From the NCBI GenBank assembly GCA_002309575.1, contig DBXP01000045.1, positions 1 to 13,637 on the forward strand: a stretch of DNA of 13,637 nt. Direction: 5' to 3'. Below the pieces are notes generated by a model that made no database searches, was not told the DNA's origin, and saw only the letters and a program-made list of their open reading frames with translations. Origin of the DNA: a bacterium UBP6_UBA1209. GTDB lineage: Bacteria > UBP6 > UBA1177. Shown here piece by piece: positions 1 through 7,963 of the stretch. A program made the translations under genes and the position numbers. Positions within the stretch are counted from its first letter, which is position 1. Each line of letters opens with the position of its first letter.

Positions 1-297
1 TTCATGATGGATATGCCGAAACCGGCTACACTCATCAACACCGCAAGAAAAGAGATCATCAACGAAGAAGACCTCGCGGCTGTTCTTGAAGCAAGGCCCG
101 ATTTCAAATATGTTGCCGACGTAGCTCCGGACAACGCTGAAGAGCTCAAGGCAAAATTCGAAGGCAGAGTTTTCTTCACCCCGAAGAAGATGGGCGCTCA
201 GACGAGCGAAGCAAACGACAACGCTGCAGAAGCTGCTGCAAACGAGATCGTCAACTTCTTTGAAAAAGGCGACGTCCGTTTCCAGGTCAACAAATAA
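1..297 (+). CDS. serA: D-3-phosphoglycerate dehydrogenase, C-terminal part (5' end outside window)
   Basis: Oxidises 3-phosphoglycerate to 3-phosphohydroxypyruvate with NAD, the first step of serine synthesis, in the cytosol. Only the last 98 codons are present: the frame is open from base 1 and ends at TAA 295-297, so the ATG codons at 4 and 7 are internal. Visible family signatures are LINTARKE with the following INEEDL, the VADVAPDN segment, and FFTPKKMGAQTSEAN near the end. Classical enzymes have a catalytic His in TPH; here a Lys occupies that place (TPKK), as in the short type IIIK enzymes known from Bacteroidales and Entamoeba. The protein ends with FFEKGDVRFQVNK and has no ACT domain, so serine feedback through that domain is not expected. 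Identity is secure; the subtype rests on this motif alone. Confidence 0.88.
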   Translation, partial: FMMDMPKPATLINTARKEIINEEDLAAVLEARPDFKYVADVAPDNAEELKAKFEGRVFFTPKKMGAQTSEANDNAAEAAANEIVNFFEKGDVRFQVNK

Positions 298-323
298 CAT
301 CGTCGCGCCGAAAGCCTGTCGTA

Positions 324-355
324 ATTTCGATATTTCGACATTTCGATATTTCGAC
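324..355. repeat. Four tandem 8-bp units (ATTTCGAT/ATTTCGAC) between serA and the nucleotidase-like gene
   Basis: The 16-mer ATTTCGATATTTCGAC occurs twice head to tail, at 324-339 and 340-355, and each copy is itself two near-identical 8-bp units. A looser echo (GATATCTCGAC) follows at about 365-375. CGCGCCG at 304-310 and CGGCGCG at 355-361 are inverted repeats that flank the array and could form a 7-bp stem around it. There is no T-run behind the stem, so a classic terminator for serA is not shown. Function unknown; it could be replication slippage or a binding-site array. Confidence 0.8.
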
Positions 356-481
356 GGCGCGGATCGATATCTCGACACTTTTCTTTGAAAAATCGCTTCT
401 AAACGCGGTTTCAGGCAAAATCTAACTTTACTAATGGAATCTTTTATATATAAGTATGCGTTTTATTTTGCGGAGGAATTT

Positions 482-2002
482 ATGAAGAGAAATTTATTTG
501 TCGGTCTGCTTATTCTGGCGGCTACATGCTCACTTTTTGCGGAGCCGAAGCTTCTTACTATCCTTTTCACCAACGATTCTCACGGCATGGCATGGGCGTT
601 CGACGCTCCGGACAGCCCGAAAACAGGCGGTCTTGCAGCGCAGAAGACGCTTGTCGATCAGATCCGTAACGAGGTCCAGCTGAGCAACGGCGACGTTGTT
701 GTCCTCAGCAGCGGAAATGTCACGATGGGAGATCCGAGAAGCAATGTCTGCGAAAATCTTCCGATGATAACCGGAATGAATTTAATAGGTTACGACGGTA
801 TGCTCATCGGCAGCCACGAGTTCGATTTCGGTCAGAAGACCTTTGAAAAGATGCAGAAAGAGGCAAGATTTCCCTTCATGTCGGCAAACCTTTTTTACAA
901 GAGAAGCGGCAAACAGATCGGAAAATCCTACATCGAAAAGACCCTGATAAACGGCGTTAAGATCGCATTCGTCGGCATCACGACTCCCGAACTCGAGAAG
1001 ATCTCGAATGTCGGCGTAGACGGTATCGTCGAGGTCAAGGACCCGATCGAGGCGGCTAAAAAGCTTGTCGCCGAGGCGAAGCAGCGCAACGACTTTGTTG
1101 TCGTACTCTCGAATCTCGGCTATTCCGATCAGGATGTCAGCGCGGACGGCTATCCGAGCGACCGCCTTCTTGCGAAGCAGGTCCCGGGGATCGACCTCAT
1201 CATCGGCGGAAGGACAAAGATCCAGATGAACGATCCCGTCACGGTGAACAATGTTCCGATAATCCAGACCGAAGGCCTCGGAAAGTGGGTCGGAAGGTTC
1301 GATTTCTACTTCGAGGGCAAGGAGCTCGTCCAGAAGAATTTCAAGCTCTACCCGATAAACATCAAGGAAAAGATCGTCAAAAGCGACGGAAAGGTCGTCT
1401 ACGAAAACCGCGGAAAGGACCTTGCCGAGAACGAGGCGCTTCTTAAGATGCTCAACGACTTCAACTGCGAATTTTCGACTCAGGTGATCGGCGAGCTTTC
1501 GGATTCTTTCCTTGCCGAGCGCAGCGTGATCCGCAGCAGGCAGACGACGCTCGGACGCTTTATTGCCGATGTCATGAAGGACAGGACCGGAGCCGATGCG
1601 GCTTTCCTCAACGGCGGAGCGATCCGTCAGGGCATCAACAAGGGCATTGTGAACGAGATGGATATCTACAGCGTCTTCCCCTTCGAGGACACGATCGTCA
1701 CGGGCTCCGTCTCCGGCGCAGAATTAAAACAAATCGTTGATATCGCTACTAAAAACTCAGGACAGGGCGGATATCTGCACTTCAGCGGGATCGAAGTTTC
1801 CGGCGGCAGCATCAAGGTCAACGGCCAGCCGCTCGACAGCTCTAAAAACTACAAGATAGCGGTCAATTCGTTTGTTTCCGGCGGTGGCGACGGCTTCGAC
1901 ATCATGAAAAACATAAAGCTCAACGACACGAAAATATCTGTTCCGGCTGCAATAATCGAATACATCAAGCGCGAAAAATATATCGAGCCCCCGAAAATGT
2001 AG
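482..2002 (+). CDS. Exported UshA-like 5'-nucleotidase family protein, metal site degenerate (probable pseudoenzyme)
   Basis: A 506-aa protein with a signal peptide (residues 1-20, cleavage likely after SLFA), a calcineurin-like metallophosphatase domain (about 25-290) and a 5'-nucleotidase C-terminal domain (about 330-490). Active relatives hydrolyse nucleotides and UDP-sugars in the periplasm. Aligned by eye to E. coli UshA, the first two ligands remain (Asp32, His34 in TNDSHG). The other five are changed: Asp to Asn79 (SSGN), Asn to Ser111 (GSHEFD), His to Asn211, His to Arg244 and Gln to Lys246 (GGRTK). The His112-Asp115 pair and the nucleotide pocket (Arg347, Arg351, Arg382, Phe401, Phe464, Asp470) remain, so nucleotide binding without hydrolysis is inferred. 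The start at 482 follows GGAGG at 471-475 and begins the signal peptide; an ATG 48 bases upstream would spoil it. ftsH starts 18 bp after the stop. Confidence 0.88.
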   Translation: MKRNLFVGLLILAATCSLFAEPKLLTILFTNDSHGMAWAFDAPDSPKTGGLAAQKTLVDQIRNEVQLSNGDVVVLSSGNVTMGDPRSNVCENLPMITGMNLIGYDGMLIGSHEFDFGQKTFEKMQKEARFPFMSANLFYKRSGKQIGKSYIEKTLINGVKIAFVGITTPELEKISNVGVDGIVEVKDPIEAAKKLVAEAKQRNDFVVVLSNLGYSDQDVSADGYPSDRLLAKQVPGIDLIIGGRTKIQMNDPVTVNNVPIIQTEGLGKWVGRFDFYFEGKELVQKNFKLYPINIKEKIVKSDGKVVYENRGKDLAENEALLKMLNDFNCEFSTQVIGELSDSFLAERSVIRSRQTTLGRFIADVMKDRTGADAAFLNGGAIRQGINKGIVNEMDIYSVFPFEDTIVTGSVSGAELKQIVDIATKNSGQGGYLHFSGIEVSGGSIKVNGQPLDSSKNYKIAVNSFVSGGGDGFDIMKNIKLNDTKISVPAAIIEYIKREKYIEPPKM

Positions 2003-2020
2003 CGCAAGACTGAGGAGAAT

Positions 2021-3864
<1,844 letters not shown>

Positions 3865-3868
<4 letters not shown>

Positions 3869-4464
3869 TACGCAATACGTTGATTTTATTTGCCTTTTTC
3901 TTGGCATTGCCGGCGAGTGCCGTCGAGTATTTTTATTTTTACAATGCCGAGACAGACACATACACCTACACGAACCAGTGCATGGACAAGCGGATCTGCA
4001 AGTCGATAAAGTGGTCGAAAGGCGAGGTCAGACACGCAAAGGGTTACGTTTTCAGCCCTGCGCGTGAAGGCAAATATGACGTTATCATAAGACGCGCATC
4101 GGAAAAGCACGGCGTTGATTTCTTTTTGATAAAGAGCGTTATAAAGGCCGAATCTGCGTTCGATCCGAATGCCGTGTCCGTCGCAGGAGCAAAGGGGTTG
4201 ATGCAGCTTATGCCTGATACTGCCGCGGAGGTCGGCGTGAAGAATATTTTCGACCCCGAACAGAATATCATGGGCGGTACCAAGTATCTGAAAAAGCTGA
4301 TGCGGCGTTTCAAAAACAACAGGAGAAATGCAGTCGCCGGCTACAACGCCGGACCCGCTGCAGTCAATTTTTATAACGGGATCCCGCCCTTTGACGAAAC
4401 TGTAAACTACGTCAAAAGGGTAGGTGATTTTTACGAAAAATATACAGGGAAGGTGCTGTGGTGA
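3865..4464 (+). CDS. Exported GH23 lytic transglycosylase (Slt/MltC-type SLT domain)
   Basis: Cleaves the MurNAc-GlcNAc bond of peptidoglycan to leave a 1,6-anhydro end; acts outside the inner membrane. The 199-aa protein has a signal peptide (1-19, ending LPASA), a short N-terminal segment rich in Tyr and Thr with Cys39 and Cys45 that resembles DUF4124-type leaders, and an SLT domain (about 70-195). The catalytic Glu is Glu96 in KAESAFDPNA, followed by GAKGLMQLMP (108-117) and the AVAGYNAGP motif (156-164). The start is TTG 3865, which overlaps the ftsH stop as TTGA. It has GAGGA at 3851-3855, 9 nt upstream, and it is the only start that keeps the signal peptide. No ATG is available before the domain. 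Position in the cluster suggests envelope remodelling alongside FtsH and PgsA. Confidence 0.92.
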
Positions 4465-5105
4465 AACTTAGAAGAGACAAATCGCAGAAAAAGAGAGGTG
4501 AAAAGAGGCTTTTCGACAAGTTCAAGAACTTCAAGCAGGATGTCCTTACGCTTCCGAATCTTCTGACTTCGATCAGGATTCTGCTTGTGCCGGTTGTAAT
4601 AATTCTCCTCTGGCTGGGAACGCCGATGATGCGTTTTCTTTCGTGGGTCTTTTACACTGTCGCCTCCGTAACCGATTTCTTTGACGGCTATCTTGCAAGG
4701 AAATACGGAACGATCTCGATAACCGGAAAGCTTTTGGATCCTCTGGCTGATAAATTTATCGTCAATCTCACGCTTGTCCTTCTGGCTGCGATGGGCGAGA
4801 TCTCCCCGTGGCCGGTCATCATAATCCTGGCGCGTGAGTTTTATATTTTCGGCATCCGTTCACTTGCGCTCGAGCACGCCCTTGTCGTTGCGGCGGGCCG
4901 CTCAGGCAAGATCAAGACGGTCCTTCAGATGTTTTCGCTTCCCTTCTTTATGATCAATCAGGCTACACTTCTTGAAATCACAGGGATAGAGTGGGATCCG
5001 TCCGGAGTAGGAAATTTCCTGGTATGGTCATCTATTTTCTTCAGCGTTGTCAGCGCGTTCAACTACACAAGAGAAGTCAAAAAGAGAGTTTTTGAAGAGA
5101 AATGA
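4461..5105 (+). CDS. pgsA: CDP-diacylglycerol--glycerol-3-phosphate 3-phosphatidyltransferase
   Basis: Makes phosphatidylglycerol phosphate from CDP-diacylglycerol and glycerol-3-phosphate, the committed step to phosphatidylglycerol and cardiolipin, in the inner membrane. The 214-aa product carries the complete CDP-alcohol phosphotransferase motif D-x2-DG-x2-AR-x8-G-x3-D-x3-D: Asp72, Asp75, Gly76, Ala79, Arg80, Gly89, Asp93, Asp97. About five hydrophobic helices surround it, preceded by a basic N-terminus of some 25 residues and an NLLTSIRILLVP segment, typical of PgsA. Two adjacent GTG codons (4458, 4461) are possible starts. 4461 is preferred because AGGGAAGG (4446-4453) lies 7 nt upstream and GTGA then overlaps the previous stop by 4 nt; 4458 would add one residue. 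Phosphatidylserine synthase uses a related motif, but the flanking sequence fits PgsA better. Confidence 0.93.
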   Translation: MKLRRDKSQKKRGEKRLFDKFKNFKQDVLTLPNLLTSIRILLVPVVIILLWLGTPMMRFLSWVFYTVASVTDFFDGYLARKYGTISITGKLLDPLADKFIVNLTLVLLAAMGEISPWPVIIILAREFYIFGIRSLALEHALVVAAGRSGKIKTVLQMFSLPFFMINQATLLEITGIEWDPSGVGNFLVWSSIFFSVVSAFNYTREVKKRVFEEK

Positions 5106-5118
5106 TTGGATCGAAGCT

Positions 5119-5133
5119 CAAGGCTATGCCTTG
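5119..5133. terminator. Small hairpin between convergent pgsA and fba (possible weak terminator)
   Basis: CAAGGC (5119-5124), loop TAT, GCCTTG (5128-5133) form a perfect 6-bp stem where the two convergent genes meet. It overlaps the last codons and the stop of fba. No T-run follows on either strand, so intrinsic termination is only a possibility. Nothing else in the 18-bp gap can act as a terminator. Confidence 0.3.
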
Positions 5134-6125
5134 CCGGCACTTCCGAGAACGTTGATGTTTTTGTGCTTATAGAGCTCTTTCAGGGATTCGCGGGCAGGTC
5201 CGAGATATTTGCGCGGGTCGAACTCCGCCGGTTTTTCGGCGAGGACCTTTCTGACAGCGGCAGTCATTGCAAGCCTGCCGTCGCTGTCGATGTTGATTTT
5301 GCAGACGGCGCTTGCCGCAGCCTGACGGAGCTGCTCTTCCGGGATACCGATGGCATCCTTGAGCTTTCCGCCGTAGCTGTTGATGATCTTCACGAGATCC
5401 TGCGGAACGGAAGATGAGCCGTGAAGAACGATCGGGAAGCCCGGAAGCTGCTTTTCGACCTCCTTCAGAATGTCGAAACGGAGAGGCGGAGGAAGAAGGA
5501 TCCCGTCGGCGTTTCTTGTGCACTGCTCGGGTTTGAACTTGTTCGCGCCGTGGCTTGTGCCGATCGATATCGCGAGCGAATCGACGCCGGTCTTGCTTAC
5601 GAAATCTATGACCTCCTCAGGTCTGGTGTAGGATGAATGTTCCGCGCTGACCGCATCCTCGATGCCTGCCAGAACGCCGAGCTCGCCCTCGACCGAGACA
5701 TAATCCTTCTGCGAGTGGGCATATTCGACGACCTTTTTTGTCAAAGCGACGTTTTCATCGTAGGGAAGGTGAGAACCGTCGATCATTACGGAGCTGAATC
5801 CGTTGTCGACGCACTGTTTGCATATATCGAAATCAGCGCCGTGGTCGAGGTGAAGGACGATCGGGATCTCATAGCCGAGCTCGCGGGCATATTCAACTGC
5901 GCCGCGTGCCATATTTCTGAGCAGTGTCGCGTTAGCATAATCTCTGGCACCTTTGGAAACCTGCAGAATCACTGGTGATTTTGTTTCAACGCACGCCATG
6001 ATGATAGCCTGGAGCTGCTCCATGTTGTTAAAATTGTATGCGGGGATGGCATATCCGCCGTTAATTGCCTTTTTGAAGAGTTCGACCGTGTTTACAAGTC
6101 CTAACTCTTTGTAACTGACTGTCAT
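5124..6125 (-). CDS. fba: Class II fructose-bisphosphate aldolase
   Basis: Zinc-dependent cytosolic enzyme of glycolysis and gluconeogenesis that splits fructose 1,6-bisphosphate to dihydroxyacetone phosphate and glyceraldehyde 3-phosphate. The 333-aa protein spans the whole TIM barrel. HLDHG (92-96) supplies catalytic Asp94 and zinc ligand His95; VEGELG (145-150) is the conserved acidic loop. His192 in GTSHG and His235 in LHGSSS are the other zinc ligands, and NIDSDGR (278-284) is the phosphate-binding segment. The start at 6125 has AGGAG shortly upstream. The gene lies 19 bp after the lipoprotein gene on the same strand, so it may be read from that promoter as well as from one inside it. 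It could be a close family-II relative such as tagatose-bisphosphate aldolase, but the context and complete motifs favour Fba. Confidence 0.95.
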   Translation of the reverse strand: MTVSYKELGLVNTVELFKKAINGGYAIPAYNFNNMEQLQAIIMACVETKSPVILQVSKGARDYANATLLRNMARGAVEYARELGYEIPIVLHLDHGADFDICKQCVDNGFSSVMIDGSHLPYDENVALTKKVVEYAHSQKDYVSVEGELGVLAGIEDAVSAEHSSYTRPEEVIDFVSKTGVDSLAISIGTSHGANKFKPEQCTRNADGILLPPPLRFDILKEVEKQLPGFPIVLHGSSSVPQDLVKIINSYGGKLKDAIGIPEEQLRQAAASAVCKINIDSDGRLAMTAAVRKVLAEKPAEFDPRKYLGPARESLKELYKHKNINVLGSAGKA

Positions 6126-6144
6126 TTTCTTCTCCTGTTTTCAA

Positions 6145-7680
6145 CTACTTGTCACTAATACCGGGTTTCTGTGCCGATTCGTACCATGTGAAGTTGTCCA
6201 GAAGGACAAGGCTTTCAAGTACGTGGTCGTTGGTGTCCCAGAGGGCCATTCTGAGTTTGAAGATCTCTCCCGGAACGATGTTGCCGCGGACTTTGAGCCA
6301 GCCTGTAGCGCCGCAGGATTCCATTCCAGTCTGACCGCATCCGCTGTCAAGACCGGTACCGGCGAGTGCTGCATCGCCTGCACAGCTCGGATAAGCAGGT
6401 CTTGGTGAGCAGACCTTGAAAAGACCCGATTTTGCAAGGTTGATACCCATCGGGTTTTTGTTTTCGTCCATTGCGATATTTTTGTCAGCCGGGTTCTCGT
6501 AGCCGGGTTTGTCGGTTGTAAAGCTGCTGTCGAGAAGCATGACGAAGAAATCGTTGTACTGGCAGACATATACAGGAAATTCTCTGCTGAAATAGTTTAC
6601 ATCGACGCTGAAGGATTCCGCGTTGTTCGGTGCGCGGATCTCAAGCTCGAGCATGATCGGATCGTTTACAGGCGGTTTGCCCGGGTCTGTCTGGCCCATT
6701 ATCAATCCGCCGCCGCAGTCGGGTGAATCGGGGAAGGAGACTCCGCCGTTAGCCTGGAACCAGTCCTGAGGCGGCTGACTTTCCGTGTTGTTGTTGACAT
6801 CTTCTGACTTTCCGTTGATCGAGCCTGATGTAAAGGCCAGGAGCGACATTCCTGCATTCGGGACGTTAAGGTTGCCGAATACCGGAAGTATCTTGTGCTG
6901 GACATCAGGGATCGCGCCTTCGGTCCCGTCAGGGAAGAGCAGCTTCGCGTTCAGGACACCGAACATCGTGTTGTCGTAAGAGGGGCAGAGATCGATGGCT
7001 GCAGCCATATCCATCGGGTTGGTGGAGTCGGGACTGAGACCTGAATCGCAGTATGAAGCCGATTCGTCGATGTGACCGTCGCAGTTGTCGTCGATCATGT
7101 TGCCGGGGATTTCGAACGAGTTCGGGCCGACTCTTGTCGGATCTGTTTTGCAGTCCCAGGTAGTTTCGCAGCAGTCGCCGTTGCAGTAGGTGTAGCCGTC
7201 GCCGTCGATATCGATTGCGTTTTCCGCCGTAAGGTCAGAGCCGTCGCAGTCCTGGTCGACGCCGTCGCCGCAGATTTCAGCCTTCGGAAGCACCTGTTCG
7301 CGGCATTCGCTCCAGTCGGTTCCGTCTTCAACGCACTCCTTGTAGCCTTTTTTGCAGATGCCGACATCAGCTGTTCCGCTCGGTCCTTCGTAGCATTCGG
7401 TCCTTTCGCCCGGGGTGCAGTTTACATAAACGCCCTGCTGGGTGGTGTCGCCGGAATCCGGTGTGCCTGTGTCGCCAGCATAACCGGTATCGCCTGAACC
7501 AGTGTCGCCTGAACCTGAGTCTCCGACAGTGCCTGTGTCGCCGGCTGAACCAGTGTCGCCTGAGCCTGTGTCGGAAGCGGTGGTATCTCCGGTGTCAACC
7601 GGATCGTCCTCTTCTCCGCCGCATGAAACGACAAAGAAAAGCGCCATGATCAAAATGATGTAAAGTCCGGATTTTTTCAT
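6145..7680 (-). CDS. Cys-rich surface lipoprotein: SGDTG linker, MopE-type motifs, choice-of-anchor L-like C-terminus
   Basis: A 511-aa predicted lipoprotein of unknown role. The signal peptide ends in a lipobox VVSC with Cys20 as the lipidation site. Residues 23-79 are a low-complexity Asp/Thr/Gly/Ser linker. Residues 88-135 (CTPGERTECYEGPSGTADVG and following Cys) form a module common in myxobacterial surface proteins. Two MopE-like calcium/metal-binding motifs follow: CGDGVDQDCDG (137-147) and NMIDDNCDGHIDE (194-206), with DIDGDGY (157-163) between. The C-terminal part (about 340-500) has REFPVYVCQYNDFFVMLLD and ends WDTNDHVLESLVLLDNF, matching what I know of the choice-of-anchor L domain of exposed adhesins. 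ATG 7680 has GGAGGT 4 nt upstream; a start 12 bases upstream lacks this spacing. Probably outer-membrane anchored and exposed, with disulfides. fba follows after 19 bp without obvious functional connection. Confidence 0.85.
   Translation of the reverse strand: MKKSGLYIILIMALFFVVSCGGEEDDPVDTGDTTASDTGSGDTGSAGDTGTVGDSGSGDTGSGDTGYAGDTGTPDSGDTTQQGVYVNCTPGERTECYEGPSGTADVGICKKGYKECVEDGTDWSECREQVLPKAEICGDGVDQDCDGSDLTAENAIDIDGDGYTYCNGDCCETTWDCKTDPTRVGPNSFEIPGNMIDDNCDGHIDESASYCDSGLSPDSTNPMDMAAAIDLCPSYDNTMFGVLNAKLLFPDGTEGAIPDVQHKILPVFGNLNVPNAGMSLLAFTSGSINGKSEDVNNNTESQPPQDWFQANGGVSFPDSPDCGGGLIMGQTDPGKPPVNDPIMLELEIRAPNNAESFSVDVNYFSREFPVYVCQYNDFFVMLLDSSFTTDKPGYENPADKNIAMDENKNPMGINLAKSGLFKVCSPRPAYPSCAGDAALAGTGLDSGCGQTGMESCGATGWLKVRGNIVPGEIFKLRMALWDTNDHVLESLVLLDNFTWYESAQKPGISDK
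7441..7596 (-). repeat. In-gene low-complexity repeat encoding the SGDTG linker
   Basis: Residues about 29-80 of the lipoprotein are imperfect copies of S-G-D-T-G (for example GSGDTGSGDTG at 56-66). On the DNA level the + strand shows repeated blocks such as CCTGTGTCGCC and CCAGTGTCGCC. The block probably acts as a flexible acidic spacer that lifts the folded domains off the membrane. Such repeats can change length by slippage. Confidence 0.85.
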
Positions 7681-7750
7681 AAAGACCTCCATTAAAGTAA
7701 ATCAAAAACAGATAATTTTATTTATATCCAAACAGAAATAAAGAAGAAAA

Positions 7751-7897
7751 ATGCGGGGCGAACCTCTTCCTGAAACCTGTTTTTACCTTGGCCTTATCTG
7801 GTCGTCGGTCTATTACGACAACTGGCATCAGACGAAGTGCAGCGAGATTTCCGACGGAGGCTACACCGACTGCGGATGTTCAATCCTGCTGTTTTGA
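7751..7897 (+). pseudogene. 48-codon ORF, likely decayed fragment of a DUF1566/Lcl-type domain protein
   Basis: An in-frame TAA lies just upstream (7739-7741), then ATG 7751 opens 48 codons to TGA 7895-7897, with no good ribosome site. The composition is GC-rich and coding-like inside an AT-rich spacer. The predicted peptide reads GLIWSSVYYDNWHQTKCSE followed by ISDGGYTDCGCS. GLIWS, a Cys spaced ahead of a glycine pair, and GGYTD are what I know from DUF1566 domains, which normally run GLMW...C..L..GGYSDWRLP. Here the sequence departs right after GGYTD: a single-base shift would restore an Arg-containing continuation, and the frame then ends. The most economical reading is a degraded duplicate or insertion remnant. 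Alternatives are a true small Cys-containing peptide gene or chance. The assignment rests on recalled family patterns only. Confidence 0.35.
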
Positions 7898-7920
7898 ATT
7901 TGATTTAAGACCCGTTTCTC

Positions 7921-7943
7921 GGCGCCCCTGAAACAGGGGAGCT
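7921..7943 (-). terminator. GC-rich hairpin downstream of clpB (probable terminator)
   Basis: CCCCTG (7925-7930), loop AAA, CAGGGG (7934-7939) form a perfect 6-bp stem, extended by two more pairs beyond one mismatch. It lies 20-40 bp after the clpB stop, as expected for a 3' end, but no T-run follows on the minus strand, so it may act as an mRNA end-stabilising structure rather than an intrinsic terminator. Confidence 0.45.
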
Positions 7944-7963
7944 GACGCAAAGCGGCTGAGGGG

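Larger units (their letters stand above)
7681..7963. other. Intergenic region between clpB and the lipoprotein gene
   Basis: The right-hand start of the leftward lipoprotein gene is preceded by an AT-rich stretch (about 7690-7750) that must hold its promoter. A -10-like TATAAA is visible on the minus strand near 7720-7726, but I see no convincing -35. The middle (7751-7897) holds a coding-like remnant described separately, and the left end a GC-rich hairpin after clpB. Confidence 0.6.

Noticed and set aside
434..481. Upstream ATG extending the nucleotidase-like protein by 16 residues
   Set aside because: It would put a charged stretch before the signal peptide, and the GGAGG site is placed for ATG 482.
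5106..5978. Chain of three plus-strand open frames opposite fba
   Set aside because: Fragments in one strand over a complete aldolase gene; no ribosome sites or domain signs.
7072..7497. Ala/Val-rich plus-strand frame opposite the lipoprotein gene
   Set aside because: Low-complexity translation of the Asp/Gly-rich repeats of the real gene read backwards.
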